NCBI GenBank assembly: GCA_026182355.1
Contig: JAPFBL010000587.1
Span: forward strand, 84,501-148,500
Reading direction: 5' to 3'
Length of the DNA stretch: 64,000 nt
Origin: Hermatobates lingyangjiaoensis
Taxonomy: Eukaryota; Arthropoda; Insecta; Hemiptera; Hermatobatidae
Part shown: one piece after another, positions 41,990-52,034 of the stretch
Layout: each line of letters opens with the position of its first letter
Numbering within the stretch: the first letter of the stretch is position 1
Program-made: the position numbers and the translations under genes
Notes under the pieces: model-generated
Seen by the model: the letters and a program-made list of their open reading frames with translations, nothing else
What the model was told of the DNA's origin: nothing
Databases searched by the model: none

Positions 41990-42263
41990 TTTTAAAAACT
42001 GGATGTCTGTTTCCACTTTGTTCAATTTCATCTTATATTTTTCCAAATTACGAAATTTTTGTCTTTAATTCCGAGTTCAACATAAAAATTAAATCATAAT
42101 ATTTTTTTAATGTATTATTAGACATGTTTCGGTTATACATCCATCATCTTCAGCAAAAAAACTTTAATTTTTTTTAAAAACAATTGAAACTACACTTAAC
42201 AAATTAATCACTTACGAAATTGAACAAAGTGGAAACAGACATCCAGTTTTTAAAACCATGCAT
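41990..42263. mobile_element. Foldback element (CTGGATGTCTGTTTCCAC arms)
   Basis: TTTTAAAAACTGGATGTCTG, TTTCCACTTTGTTCAATTTC inverted at 42215-42263. Internal minus strand carries CTGAAGA, TGATGG, ATGTATAACC, GAAACATG, a degenerate ribozyme-like block. Confidence 0.6.
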
Positions 42264-42295
42264 TGAAGAAGGACCGTTCCCAACTTTTACAAATA

Positions 42296-42525
42296 TATAT
42301 ATATACAATTAAAAGAAACGGTCCAGCGGACTTTTTTAAATAAAATAAATTCAAAACGAAGGAAACACACAGAAAGACACAGTCATAACTCTGCCTGCCA
42401 TCCTGCAGGACTCTTCGCTCTTCACACCTCTTGATGACGACGATGGTCGAAATATCGATGTGAATTATGTCTTTCTGTTACTTGTGTCTTTCTGTGTGTT
42501 TCCTTCGTTTTGAATTTATTATATA
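42296..42525. mobile_element. Foldback element (ATTCAAAACGAAGG arms)
   Basis: ATTCAAAACGAAGGAAACAC, ACAGAAAGACACAG inverted to CTTGTGTCTTTCTGTGTGTT, TCCTTCGTTTTGAAT. Near 42428: TTGATGA, C, GAC-GATG-GTC, GAA, ATAT, C, a motif with the first core base changed (C3 to T). Confidence 0.6.
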
Positions 42526-42529
42526 TATA

Positions 42530-42534
42530 TATAA

Positions 42535-42592
<58 letters not shown>

Positions 42593-42718
42593 GTGATAGA
42601 GTGAGAGCGTGATAGATAGGGAGGGAGAAGAAGATATAAAAGAGAGAGAGAGAGATGAAACGAGAGAGTGATATAAAAATAAAAAGGAGAGTGGAGAGGC
42701 GAGACAGTGAGATAAAGA

Positions 42719-42764
<46 letters not shown>

Positions 42765-42765
42765 A
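42530..42765 (+). repeat. GA-rich tract
   Basis: (GATA) then pure (GA)n 42546-42590, then imperfect GA-rich. Confidence 0.9.
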
Positions 42766-43139
42766 AGAATATGATACGGCAAGCAGGAAGGTAAGGACTA
42801 TACCGAAAAAATCTCTTATAGCGAGTGACATGTGATATACAAGCATTGAAACACGACAATAGCATTAACGCCAGAGCCCACAACAGACAACCGCTGACGT
42901 TCACTTCCACTTAAATCTGTCTGCCCACTCCACTCATAAATTGCACATGTTTTCACATGAATACAAATAACACACTGGGATGCCTACAGCATCACTACTG
43001 CATTGTAACATATATTTCTATCCACATATATATATATATAATGTTTTGTTATTGAGGGCTAGGTCATATAACAAATATACAAAATAACAAAACATACAAT
43101 GGAATAAAAGAGGTCAACAACAATTTATTGAGATTATAT
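42766..43139. other. No gene seen
   Basis: Spacer with a short (TA)n at 43028. Confidence 0.4.
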
Positions 43140-43169
43140 ATATATATATATACAATAGATTCAATAATA

Positions 43170-43583
43170 TATCGACCATTTGATAGAATAGGTGTGTTAT
43201 CTAATCGGGATTCGGTCAAATTTTCTAGGTTCAAAAATCAAACTCTCATTGCCGACGTTACGGTTTTATTTTAAAACCTTTTTTCATAGGCAAAAGTAAG
43301 CATTTTTTTAAACTAAAAAAATGAATTTTACATTATTTAAAGGAATAACAATCTTAACCGGACAGAACCTTCGACTAGACTGTATTTGAAGTCTAGTCGA
43401 AGGTTTTGTCCGGTTAAGATTGTTATTCCTTTAAATAATGTAAATTCATATTCTTAGTTTAAAAAAATTCTTACTTCTGCGTATGAAAAAGGTTTTAAAA
43501 TAAAACCAAAACGTCGGCAATGAGAGTTTGATTTTTGAACCTAGAAAATTTGACCGAATCCCGATTAGATAACACACCTATAT
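43170..43583. mobile_element. Long foldback element with family K blocks in both arms
   Basis: Arms of almost 200 bp: AGGTGTGTTATCTAATCGGG, ATTCGGTCAAATTTTCTAGG, CTCTCATTGCCGACGTTACG, CAATCTTAACCGGACAGAAC and reverse complement. The loop is TAGACTGTATTTGAAGTCTA. A solitary left end recurs at 45150-45225. The hairpin GGTTTTA..TAAAACC plus AACGTCGGC is the ribozyme-like block. Confidence 0.8.
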
Positions 43584-43589
43584 ATATAT

Positions 43590-43815
43590 ATATAAAGATT
43601 TCACATAAACACGTGAAATAACAATCAATGATCAAACCACAATAAGAAATGGGAAAACAAGACCAAGATCTTTCAACCGTAACAAGCGATCTTCGTCAGA
43701 GTCAAAAACCCAACTGAAACACTAGATGCAGAAATATCTTGGTGAGGGGTTGAGAATAGTGAATCTAAGAGTAATTGATCTTAGTCTTGTTTTTCCATTT
43801 CCTATTGTATGTATA
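43590..43815 (-). mobile_element. Family A arm with short remnant of the second
   Basis: AAAGATTTCACATAAACACG through CACTAGATGCAGAAATATCT, GTTGAGAATAGTG; then only TTAGTCTTGTTTTTCCATTT of the other arm. Motif 43671-43713 has GACC at the stem I end and GATCGCTT in the hairpin. Confidence 0.65.
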
Positions 43816-43879
43816 TGGATGTTTAAACTGTTCAAAATAATTTTTTTTTTTTTTTTTTAATAGTTCGTTCATTTTCAAA

Positions 43880-44024
43880 TAGTCCTATCTTTGCCTTTGA
43901 AAAAGATTTTGAATAAAATCGAAATATCGGCATGAGAATTTCATTGAAAATGGAAAGAAACTCACCGTATCCCGATTTACCTTTGTTAGTTATATATTTG
44001 TCGCACGGTTGAGAATTTATTATT

Positions 44025-44070
<46 letters not shown>

Positions 44071-44301
44071 TCAAGATTGTATTTAATTTTTCATAGTGTA
44101 CTTCTTTTGTTTGTGTTTTTTTAAAAAAATGTACGTATTAAAATTCTTGTTTTCCTCTGTTTGTAGGCCTTTGAAAAAAGATTTTAAATAAAATCGAAAC
44201 GTCGGCAATGAGAGTATGAATTGAAAATGGAAGAAACTGACCGCATCCCGATCAATCATTTTTTAGTTGTATATCTGTCACACAGTCGAGAAGTTATTAG
44301 T

Positions 44302-44310
<9 letters not shown>
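43880..44310 (+). repeat. Two tandem family K copies
   Basis: CTTTGAAAAAGATTTTGAAT, AAAATCGAAATATCGGCA and CTTTGAAAAAAGATTTTAAA, TAAAATCGAAACGTCGGC, each followed by GAAACTGACCGCATCCCGAT-like text and (TA)n. Confidence 0.6.
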
Positions 44311-44333
<23 letters not shown>

Positions 44334-44337
<4 letters not shown>

Positions 44338-44450
44338 AAAAGACCTTTGTACTGTGGCATGAATAAATTTCATTCAAGTTGAAAGATGTAATTTGAAAGA
44401 TGGACAATGAAATTTATTCATGCCATAGTACAAAGGTCGTTTAACAAAAC
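44334..44450. mobile_element. Foldback that includes PLE coding sequence
   Basis: GTTAAAAGACCTTTGTACTG, TGGCATGAATAAATTTCATT inverted to AATGAAATTTATTCATGCCA, GTACAAAGGTCGTTTAAC. The right arm is in frame with the PLE-like peptide in the next entry, so the hairpin was built from coding sequence. Confidence 0.7.
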
Positions 44451-44485
44451 ATGTATAAAAGAAGGATTGCTCTCCAAATTTACAG

Positions 44486-44490
<5 letters not shown>
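44392..44490 (+). pseudogene. PLE N-terminal ORF fragment
   Basis: The open frame gives FERWTMKFIHAIVQRSF, NKTCIKEGLLSKFTD, then a stop. Without gaps it aligns over 30 positions to the fragments at 57637-57726 and 58398-58487: shared K at position 7, F at 17, T-C at 20-21 and E at 24. F-x(2)-TCI-x-EGLL-x-KF looks like the conserved patch near the N-terminus of Penelope-like proteins (usually an FL..C...G..P.. pattern before the RT domain). Only about 32 codons remain and (TA)n follows at once. Function is assigned from the pattern and context only. Confidence 0.5.
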
Positions 44491-44526
<36 letters not shown>

Positions 44527-44532
<6 letters not shown>

Positions 44533-44706
44533 AAAGTTCAAACCACAATATAAAATGGAAAAAAAAAGACCAAGATCTTTCAACCACAACAAGCGGTCTT
44601 CGTCAGAGTCAAAAACCCAACTGACCATCAGTTGAATTCTTGACACTGACAAAGACCTCTTGTTACGGTTGAAAGATCTTAGTCTTTTCTTTCATTTCTT
44701 ATTACT
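44527..44706. mobile_element. Family A foldback, diverged
   Basis: TTCAAACCACAATATAAAAT, GACCAAGATCTTTCAACC, CAACAAGCGGTCTTCGTCAG and the opposite arm ACACTGACAAAGACCTCTTG, GGTTGAAAGATCTTAGTC. The plus core reads CTGACAA (mutated). Confidence 0.7.
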
Positions 44707-45149
44707 TCTTAAAAATAATGGTATAAAACGTTCCGAACGAACTAAATAAACTAAATTTCTCAGTGGATCATTTATTTACCACTATTAATATAGCTCATAA
44801 CTCTATGTATAATTTAATTTAAATGTAACATAACAATGATATTGTCAGGGAATTTTATCAATACTAGTAAAAAAGCGACACTTTTTGTATGAACTAAACT
44901 ATCCCAAGGTGAGTTAGGAGAAACTTACCTTGTACTATAAGAGTATGACCTTTTATGGTCATTGACCTTCACTCATTGATTCTTACCTGAAACAAACATT
45001 AGTGTTAGTTATTCATATACAGTTTGTTATTGTTTAACCTAAAACAAACAGTGTTAATTATGCATATATCAAGTTTTGTTATTGTTTCATTTGAAATAAA
45101 TATTAACGTTGGTTATTCACATATAGATTGTATATATATAATATATTTA
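44707..45149. other. No gene seen
   Basis: AT-rich spacer. Confidence 0.4.
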
Positions 45150-45225
45150 CATATAACTGATTCAATAATATATCGACAGTTTGATAGAATAGGTGTGTTA
45201 TCTAATCGGGATTCGGTCAAATCAG
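45150..45225 (+). mobile_element. Solitary left end of the 43170-43583 element
   Basis: GATTCAATAATATATCGACA, TTGATAGAATAGGTGTGTTA, TCTAATCGGGATTCGGTCAA matches 43150-43216, then breaks. Confidence 0.6.
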
Positions 45226-45339
45226 GGTAGGGCTAATTTTGGAGGGATATTTTGTTTTCGGGAAAAGACAGTATGTGAGACCGAACCTCCAATCTACAGT
45301 ACTAACAAAAAATGAAAAGCATGGAAGTAATTTACACAT

Positions 45340-45660
45340 GAACAACAGACAGTACAGACAGTACATACTGTACAGACAGTACAGACTGTACACACTATAC
45401 AGACAGTACAGACAGTACATACTGTACAGACCGTACATACTGTACAGACAGTACATACTGTACAGATAGTACATACTGTACAGACAGTACATACTGTACA
45501 GACAGTACAGACTGTACACACTGTACAGACAGTACATACTGTACAGACAGTACATACTGTACAGACAGTACATACTGTACAGACAGTACATACTGTACAG
45601 ACAGTACATACTGTACAGACAGTACATACTGTACAGACAGTACAGAGTGTACACACAGCT
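45340..45660 (+). repeat. 18-bp minisatellite GTACAGACAGTACATACT
   Basis: About 17 copies. Unit contains the palindromes AGTACATACT-like and GTAC. Translations such as VCTVCT and LSVQYV are artefacts of the repeat. Confidence 0.9.
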
Positions 45661-45862
45661 GGCAATAGTCCGATGATAAGGCAAGCAAGCGCTATGGCGG
45701 TGCCTAGGGCAAGGCCGGCATACTGTAAGACTGTACAGGCAATACATACTGTACATACAGTACATACTGTACAGACAGTATAGAGTGTACACACAGCTGG
45801 CAATAGTCCGATGATAAGGCAAGCAAGCGTGATGGCGGTGCCTAGGGCAAGGCCGGCATATA
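45630..45862 (+). repeat. ~140-bp tandem duplication after the 18-bp array
   Basis: GTACACACAGCTGGCAATAG, TCCGATGATAAGGCAAGCAA, GGCGGTGCCTAGGGCAAGGC, CGGCATA occurs at 45650-45722 and 45788-45860, separated by more 18-bp units. Confidence 0.8.
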
Positions 45863-46104
45863 GGCAAAAGAGTTAACGGGGGCTAGACAATGAGTGCCAC
45901 TCCGGCAAGCACGCTAACCACCACCTCCAGCTGACTTCCGCCTCCTCTAATCACCTCATCTTTCCCTCTGTCTACTCTTCAATCACTCCTGCGTCTTTAA
46001 TTCTCTTCTAAAAGCAAAGACCTCACCCTCCTCTCCCATTATTTCTATATGCTTTTATAAAGGTGCCTAGTTGCTGGTATATTGCTTTAGTTATTTTATA
46101 TATA
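45863..46104. other. No gene seen
   Basis: Spacer; no supported feature. Confidence 0.4.
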
Positions 46105-46287
46105 TATGTCAATGATCAAACCACAATAAGAAATGGGAAAACAAGACTAAGATCTTTCAACCGTAACAAGCGGTCTTCGTCAGAGTCAAAAACCCAGCTT
46201 GTTGCGGTTGAAAGGTCTTTGTCTTGTTTTTCCATTTCTTATTGTGGTTTGATCATTGATTGTTATTTCACGTCCTTATGTGAAATC

Positions 46288-46292
<5 letters not shown>
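46105..46292. mobile_element. Family A foldback with truncated right arm motif
   Basis: ATCAAACCACAATAAGAAAT through CAAAAACCCAGCTTGTTGCG; right arm GGTTGAAAGGTCTTTGTCTT to CACGTCCTTATGTGAAATC, then (TA)n. Confidence 0.75.
46145..46187 (-). ncRNA. Hammerhead-like motif, family A
   Basis: Minus-strand consensus motif, all blocks intact. The plus-strand partner lacks CTGACGA. Confidence 0.55.
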
Positions 46293-46320
<28 letters not shown>

Positions 46321-46325
<5 letters not shown>

Positions 46326-46474
46326 CTCAAAAACGAAGAAAAGCAACACACAGAGAAAGAGACACACTTACAAACTAAAATTTTCGGATGATCCGTCTTC
46401 AGGAGAAAATTTGAGTTTGTAAGTGTGTCTCTTTCTCTGTGTGTTGCCTTTCTTCGTTTTTGAACTGATTTCCG
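46321..46474. mobile_element. Family F foldback, short form
   Basis: CAGCTCAAAAACGAAGAAAA, CAACACACAGAGAAAGAGAC inverted at 46408-46472. The minus-strand block reads CTC, CTGAAGA, CGGATCATCC, GAA, AATT. In the right arm CTCCTGAAGACGG has been deleted. Confidence 0.65.
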
Positions 46475-46544
46475 TCAAGTTTAGATCGTTTTTTTTTCGA
46501 ATTTTGAGTGATATATATATATATATATATATATAATATAATAT

Positions 46545-46800
46545 ATATATAAAGATTTCACATAAACACGTGAAATAACAATCAATGATCAAACCACAAT
46601 ATTAAATGGGAAAACAAGACTAAAATCTTTCAACCGTAAGAAGCGGTCTTCATCATAGTCAAAAACCCAACTCTGATGAAGGGTTTTTGACTCTGACGAA
46701 GACCACTTGTTACGGTTGAAAGATCTTAGTATTTTCTTCTATTTCTTTATTACTTCTTAAAAATGTCTTATCTTTGACTTTTGATCATTGATTGTACATA
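46545..46800. mobile_element. Family A foldback, diverged right end
   Basis: AAAGATTTCACATAAACACG at left. Plus motif 46689-46731 has CTGACGA, GACCACTTGTTACGGTT, GAA, AGATCT, T, AGTA. Stem I is weakened. Confidence 0.7.
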
Positions 46801-46979
46801 TATATAACATATATAAGGTGGTTACATCATCTATGTTATCGTATGGCCATTGTCATTTACTTGATATTTAAAAATCTGCTACGTTTTTTTTTAAATATTT
46901 TAAAAAGGATCATAATTGAAACAATGTTTGATACTTCTAATTGAATTAAACTGATAAAGCATAAAGCAGGCAGAGTAAA

Positions 46980-46984
<5 letters not shown>

Positions 46985-47027
<43 letters not shown>
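46985..47027 (+). repeat. (GA)n microsatellite
   Basis: About 40 bp of GA. Confidence 0.95.
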
Positions 47028-48119
47028 AAAGCGTGGAACCACTAATTTGCTGTTGTTTTTTTTTTATATTTAATGTTTTTTAATTACAATATAACGGTAG
47101 TAGGGTTTCCTCTGTTAATTGGACACACACTTCCGTAGTCAGTTTGCATATACATACAAGATTTAGTAACGGTGGAAAGATTTTGTGGCATCTGTCCCAA
47201 CCCCTACCTACCTTAACCGAAGATCAACCAATCTTCATTAATTTAAAGTGTATATCAAATTTAAAAAAAAATAGATATACTTTAATTGAAATCTTAACGT
47301 TATAATTAATTTAAATTGATTATTTTTTAAATTAATATTATTAGTTGACCGGTTTCAAACCAGTTAATCAGTGTATACTTGTATATTCACTATACAAGCT
47401 CCAGGATTTCATCAAATAGTAAAAACTGCCTTTTTACCAACATGAAGATGCTATTTCTGTATAATCATCAGAATTAAAAGCAATTTAATTAATTCAATAA
47501 TCAATTTAATTTATTTAATTAGTCATTAATAAATATTACTGGCTAAACAAAACCAAGTTAATTGGGTAATTATTTCTATTATATGCAAAGTCAATTACCC
47601 GAGATGACAGTAAACATTGCTAGGTAATTAGTTTTAATTACATCCCGACTCATTACTTTCAACGATTTAGGATTATTTCTCTACTATTATTATTGTTTTT
47701 TTTTTCGTTTGTTGCATTTTTAATGTCAATGAATTAGATTCCAAACAATAAATACGTCTTCAGAGTATTATAACTATTTTATAATTTAAAATCATAAATC
47801 GACTAATTGAAAACATTTCTATTTATTTTTGGAAAAAAAAAACATTCATTCATTCCTGAGGTAGTAGAGATAGTGATTGCTTCACTTATCAATATATAAG
47901 CTTATTTTTGTATATCACACCACTGATGCAAATAATCTCTTTAGTGTAATTACAGAAGTAATAATATTTCTGAAAAGTCGAATACGAAATAATCTCCTAC
48001 AAGAGGACATGGCGTTTGTTCAAATAGCTAGTGGATTTCTTACATCGTTTACTTGACCTCTTTCTACGTTGAATATTTAAGTCAAATTTTCAAAATTAAA
48101 ACAAGAAAATACTGAAAAA
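47028..48119. other. No gene seen
   Basis: AT-rich, apparently single-copy sequence. No frame over 60 codons with recognisable content. Confidence 0.45.
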
Positions 48120-48400
48120 TTTCTCTGAAAAACATCATAAACATCGAAGAAAAAATGATTTGTAATCTCAAAGATAATACCAAAATTTCAAAACTAGAGT
48201 TAGCAGTTTAGGAGAGAAAAATGTTTCCTAAAAACCGGTTTTTGGCAAAAAAAAGTGACTTTCCCGTCATGCACAATTCTTCCCAAACAATAGGGATCTT
48301 CTACACTATGGGGCCATTGTGACATTTTTGTGTAAAATATCAACTTAATCCATCAAAGATTCTGGACCGTAGCGTAGCGTCCAACAAGCAATGCTAACAC
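48120..48400 (+). repeat. Dispersed repeat shared with 5240-5555
   Basis: CCGGTTTTTGGCAAAAAAAA, GTGACTTTCCCGTCATGCAC, GGATCTTCTACACTATGG, ending near GGACCGTAGCGTAGCGTCC, which is an imperfect palindrome. Confidence 0.45.
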
Positions 48401-48402
48401 AC

Positions 48403-48970
48403 TCACCCACCCACGCATCCACCCACCCATACACACATACATAATCGAAAAAACTTCATAAACGACTTTTGGGACCTCCAAACATTTAATTCCCTCAAAA
48501 TCTCGAGGTTGAATTTTTTCACGACCACTATACTTTACTTACAGTAAAGTAATAAAGTTACCCACCCATACACACATACATAATCGAAAAAACTTCATAA
48601 ACGACTTTTGGGATCCCAAAACATATAATTATGTCAAAATCTCGAGATCGAATTTTTTCACGACCACTATACTTTACTTACAGTAAAGTAATAAAGTTAC
48701 CCATACACACATACATAATCGAAAAAACTTCATAAACGACTTTTAGGACCTCCAAACATTTAATTCCCTCAAAATCTCGAGGTTGAATTTTTTCACGACC
48801 ACTATACTTTACTTACAGTAAAGTAATAAAGTTACCCACCCATACACACATATATAATCGAAAAAACTTCATAAAACGACTTTTGGGATCCCAAAACATA
48901 TAATTATGTCAAAATCTCGAGATCGAATTTTTTTACGATCACTATACTTTACTTACAGTAAAGTATAAAA
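48403..48970 (+). repeat. ~140-bp satellite, four copies
   Basis: CATACACACATACATAATCG, AAAAAACTTCATAAACGACT, CAAAATCTCGAGGTTGAATT, ACTTTACTTACAGTAAAGT. Two subtypes alternate (GGACCTCCAAACATTTAATT versus GGATCCCAAAACATATAATT), implying a two-unit higher-order repeat. Confidence 0.85.
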
Positions 48971-49083
48971 AGGGTAATATTAACAAATCTAGTAAGTATA
49001 GCATACTGTCATTAGTTTAAGTTGTTTTGGTAATTTTGAGGGCTACCTGGCCCTTCCAACGTGTACTAAAATAGCGCTGTCAT

Positions 49084-49237
49084 CCTTTTCATTACAGTTC
49101 AGTTGGGTTTTTGACTCTGACGAAGACCGCTTGTTACAGTTGAAAGATCTTAGTCTTATTTTCCCATTTCTTATTGTGGTTTGATCATTGATTGTTATTT
49201 CACGTGTTTATGTGAAATCTTTTTACCTTTTCATCAC
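49084..49237 (+). mobile_element. Family A single-unit copy with 12-bp TSD
   Basis: Element 49096-49225: AGTTCAGTTGGGTTTTTGAC, the ribozyme-like block, TTATTGTGGTTTGATCATTG, TTTCACGTGTTTATGTGAAA, TCTTTTTA. Flanks CCTTTTCATTAC (49084-49095) and CCTTTTCATCAC (49226-49237) differ at one base. This single-arm copy shows that one arm of about 130 bp can be a unit of insertion. Confidence 0.7.
49113..49155 (+). ncRNA. Hammerhead-like motif, family A (single arm)
   Basis: GACT, CTGACGA, AGACCGCTTGTTACAGTT, GAA, AGATCT, T, AGTC. One substitution in stem II (CGG to CAG). Confidence 0.5.
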
Positions 49238-49639
49238 GTATAAGCGACACATGTAATGTTTTAACAATCTTAGTATTTGTAGTTTAGTTGAAAAAAAAAA
49301 TATCTCGAATTCAATGAAATGTAGTAGAAATGACCATTTTCTTTGATAAAATTTCGCTAAAAAAACTTTACAATTAATCCTCCTATGACTATGTCATTAT
49401 AATGCGTCGAACACAAGCTCGTGTTCACAAGCTTTCAGAATCTGATAAATTCTACGTAAAAAAACTATGTTACGGAAATGTGCGTTTGAAGAGCATACTG
49501 AGTGATTATAATAATAAATAAATTTTGTTTCTGACTATACGTATTACTAACTAACAAATTATTTTACCTGACCATGTTTATTATTACTGTTTAAACCGAT
49601 CTCCCTAGCGGGTGATAACGTAGGCCGTTTACCAGCTTT
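49238..49639. other. No gene seen
   Basis: AT-rich spacer. Confidence 0.4.
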
Positions 49640-49895
49640 TTTTTTTTTTTATCGGTGATTCTACAGATTCTATATAGGGAGTCCTAAATTTTGCGTAACT
49701 CAAGTGCATTTCGAGTAGCAATCTTTAACAAGTAACTGACATCGTACAGGCTCGGAACCGACACTCTCCGAGGGATGACGTATTCAAGATTTATTCTCCT
49801 CACGCGTGAATAAATCGAGGACCAGGTGGGGATCGAACCCCGGACCTACCAACCCAGAAGCGAGTAAGTTAACCAATGAACTAACCTGGCCCCTA
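49640..49895 (-). mobile_element. Full-length tRNA-derived SINE
   Basis: Minus strand from 49895: head with A box TAGTTCATTGG (49873-49883) and perfect B box GGTTCGATCC (49830-49839); then CTCGATTTATTCACGC, body CCTCGGAGAGTGTCGGTTCC, GAGCCTGTACGATGTCA, tail TACTTGTTAAAGATTGC, CAAAATTTAGGACTCCC, ending at poly-A (poly-T at 49640-49650 on plus). A head, central domain and A tail of this layout are standard for Pol III SINEs moved by a partner LINE. The central 26 bases are the core of the 78-bp satellite. Confidence 0.75.
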
Positions 49896-50410
49896 TGCCC
49901 CTATTTCACAATGTTAGTTCCTTGAAGAACTTACTGATTGTTAGCCGATGATAATACTATACTTATTGAACGTATTATTAACTGATATTAAATTAATCGA
50001 TCATGTTAGTTGAATATCATACTGAGTGATATATAAGTATTAATTAGTGAAATGTCATTGAGAGTATTATTTTGATTGACTCTGTTATGACCTTGAAAAA
50101 CATACTGATTGACCATGTTAAGCGATTATATTTCATATTTATCGAACGTACTATTATTGACATTGTTAGTCGTAGCTGATACTGATTGAGCGTATTAAGA
50201 TACTATATTTCATACTGATTGACCATAAACATATTATATTTCATACTGATTGATCATAAACCTATTAATTTGATACTGATTGACCATGTTACTAAATAAT
50301 AAATTTAGATGAGTAACCATGTTAGATTCTTGAAGATCATACTGAGTGATCATATTAATTTATGAGTAATACTGATTGAAAGTGTTATTTAGTGTTATTA
50401 GCAATGCTAG
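49896..50410 (+). repeat. Degenerate repeat (CATACTGATTGACCATGTTA)
   Basis: The phrase ATACTGATTGACCAT and variants recur irregularly about a dozen times. It is the ancestral-looking form of the phrase CATACTGATTGACGGC in the next array. Confidence 0.55.
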
Positions 50411-51565
50411 TCAGTCGAAGATGATACGATTATATGTCATACTGATTGACGGTGCCAAGCGGTAACAGTCACGGCCTTGTTTGCTCAGCGCTCCCATTTT
50501 GCCGCCGTCCCTATTGAGACAAACCAATACTAGTCAATCGAGGATGATACGGTTATAAGCCATACTGATTGACGGCGCTAAGCTGTGACAGGCAAGGCGA
50601 CGACCTTGTTTCCCCAGCTCCCCGTTATGCCGCCGTCCCTATTGAGACAAGCCAATGCTAGTCAATCGAAGATGATACGATTATAAGCCATACTGATTGA
50701 CGGCGCTAAGGAGTGCAGTCAAGGTGATGGCGTTGTTTACTCAGCACTCCCGTTTTGCCGCCGTCCCTAGAGAGACAAGCCAATGCTAGTCAATCGAGGA
50801 TGATACGATTATAAGCCGTACTGATTGACGGCACTAAGCTGTGACAGGCAAGGCGACGACCTTGTTTCCCCAGCTCCCCGTTATGCCGCCGTCCCTATTG
50901 AGACAAGCCAATGCTAGTCAATCGAAGATGATACGATTATAAGCCATACTGATTGACGGCGCTAAGCTGTGACAGGCAAGGCGACGACCTTGTTTCCCCA
51001 GCTCCCCGTTATGCCGCCGTCCCTATTGAGACAAACCAATACTAGTCAATCGAGGATGATACGGTTATAAGCCATACTGATTGACGGCGCTAAGCTGTGA
51101 CAGGCAAGGCGACGGCCTTGTTTCCCCAGCTCCCCGTTATGCCGCCGTCCCTATTGAGACAAGCCAATGCTAGTCAATCGAGGATGATACGATTATAAGC
51201 CATACTGATTGACGGCACTAAGCTGTGACAGGCAAGGCGATGGCCTTGTTTCCCCAGCTCCCCGTTATGCCGCCGTCCCTATTGAGACAAGCCAATGCTA
51301 GTCAATCGAGGATGATACGGTTATATGCCATACTGATTGACGGCACTAAGCTGTGACAGGCAAGGCGATGGCCTTGTTTCCCCAGCTCCCCGTTATGCCG
51401 CCGTCCCTATTGACACAAGCCAATGCTAGTCAATCGAGGATGATACGATTATATGCCATACTGATTGACGGCACTAAGCTGTGACAGGCAAGGCGATGGC
51501 CTTGTTTCCTCCAGCTCCCCGTTATGCCGCCGTCGCTATTGAGACAAGCCAATGCTAGTTAGTTG
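50411..51565 (+). repeat. 126-bp satellite, nine copies, GC-richer
   Basis: GATACGATTATAAGCCATAC, TGATTGACGGCGCTAAGCTG, TGACAGGCAAGGCGACGACC, TTGTTTCCCCAGCTCCCCGT, TATGCCGCCGTCCCTATTGA, GACAAGCCAATGCTAGTCAA. Copies are over 90 percent alike by eye except the first two. Confidence 0.9.
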
Positions 51566-51851
51566 GCTCAACACCAAACACGAGTCCCACACATCTGGCA
51601 ACCTTTCGACAAGTCAACGCCTTTCTACCTGCTTTGGGTCACACCACACCACCCTACACTCACCTAGATGAAATATTCAATTCAAAACAACTTCACAGTA
51701 TACTACTTCACTTTGACACCAACAACACTCCCTAGTATTGTACATACTAATTCATCCTTCTTCATAGCTACTTTTAAATCATGCTGATGTTTTATTCGAG
51801 TAATTATTTAATATTGAAGAAACATAATATTTTTTTTCAACTATCCTATAG
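51566..51851. other. Spacer upstream of candidate exon
   Basis: No repeat recognised. Ends in a pyrimidine-rich tract TTTTTTTTCAACTATCCTATAG that looks like a splice acceptor. Confidence 0.4.
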
Positions 51852-52034
51852 GTGCTATATCATTGGCTACAAAGTATGGCTCATTTGTTATTTGGTACCC
51901 ATTTTAGGTATCAAAGTTCTACAATACCAGGCGTTTTATTTTGTGGAATGTTCACATCATTTGCTACCTTTTTTATACCAATTTCAATTTTTGGATTGGT
52001 CCCATTACAGGAGTTATATTGGAAGTATGAATAA
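51852..52034 (+). CDS. Candidate 3'-terminal exon of a membrane protein
   Basis: Immediately after a polypyrimidine tract and AG, an open frame of 60 codons runs to a TAA at 52032-52034. Residues about 1-20 read VLYHWLQSMAHLLFGTHFRY, then QSSTIPGVLFCGMF, TSFATFFIPISIFG, LVPLQELYWKYE. It has one or two hydrophobic segments likely to span a membrane and a short charged C-terminus, and codon usage does not look like the surrounding simple repeats. I do not recognise the family. No upstream exon and no clear polyadenylation signal could be tied to it, and the 3' side runs directly into the 52025-52700 repeat. In AT-rich DNA a 60-codon frame can arise by chance. Other possibility: a fragment of an unrecognised transposon ORF. 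Confidence 0.3.
   Translation: MLYHWLQSMAHLLFGTHFRYQSSTIPGVLFCGMFTSFATFFIPISIFGLVPLQELYWKYE

Noticed and set aside
45217..45867. Frames reading VCTVCT, LSVQYV and CLYSMY
   Set aside because: They arise from the 18-bp repeat, all frames open; no signal or domain.
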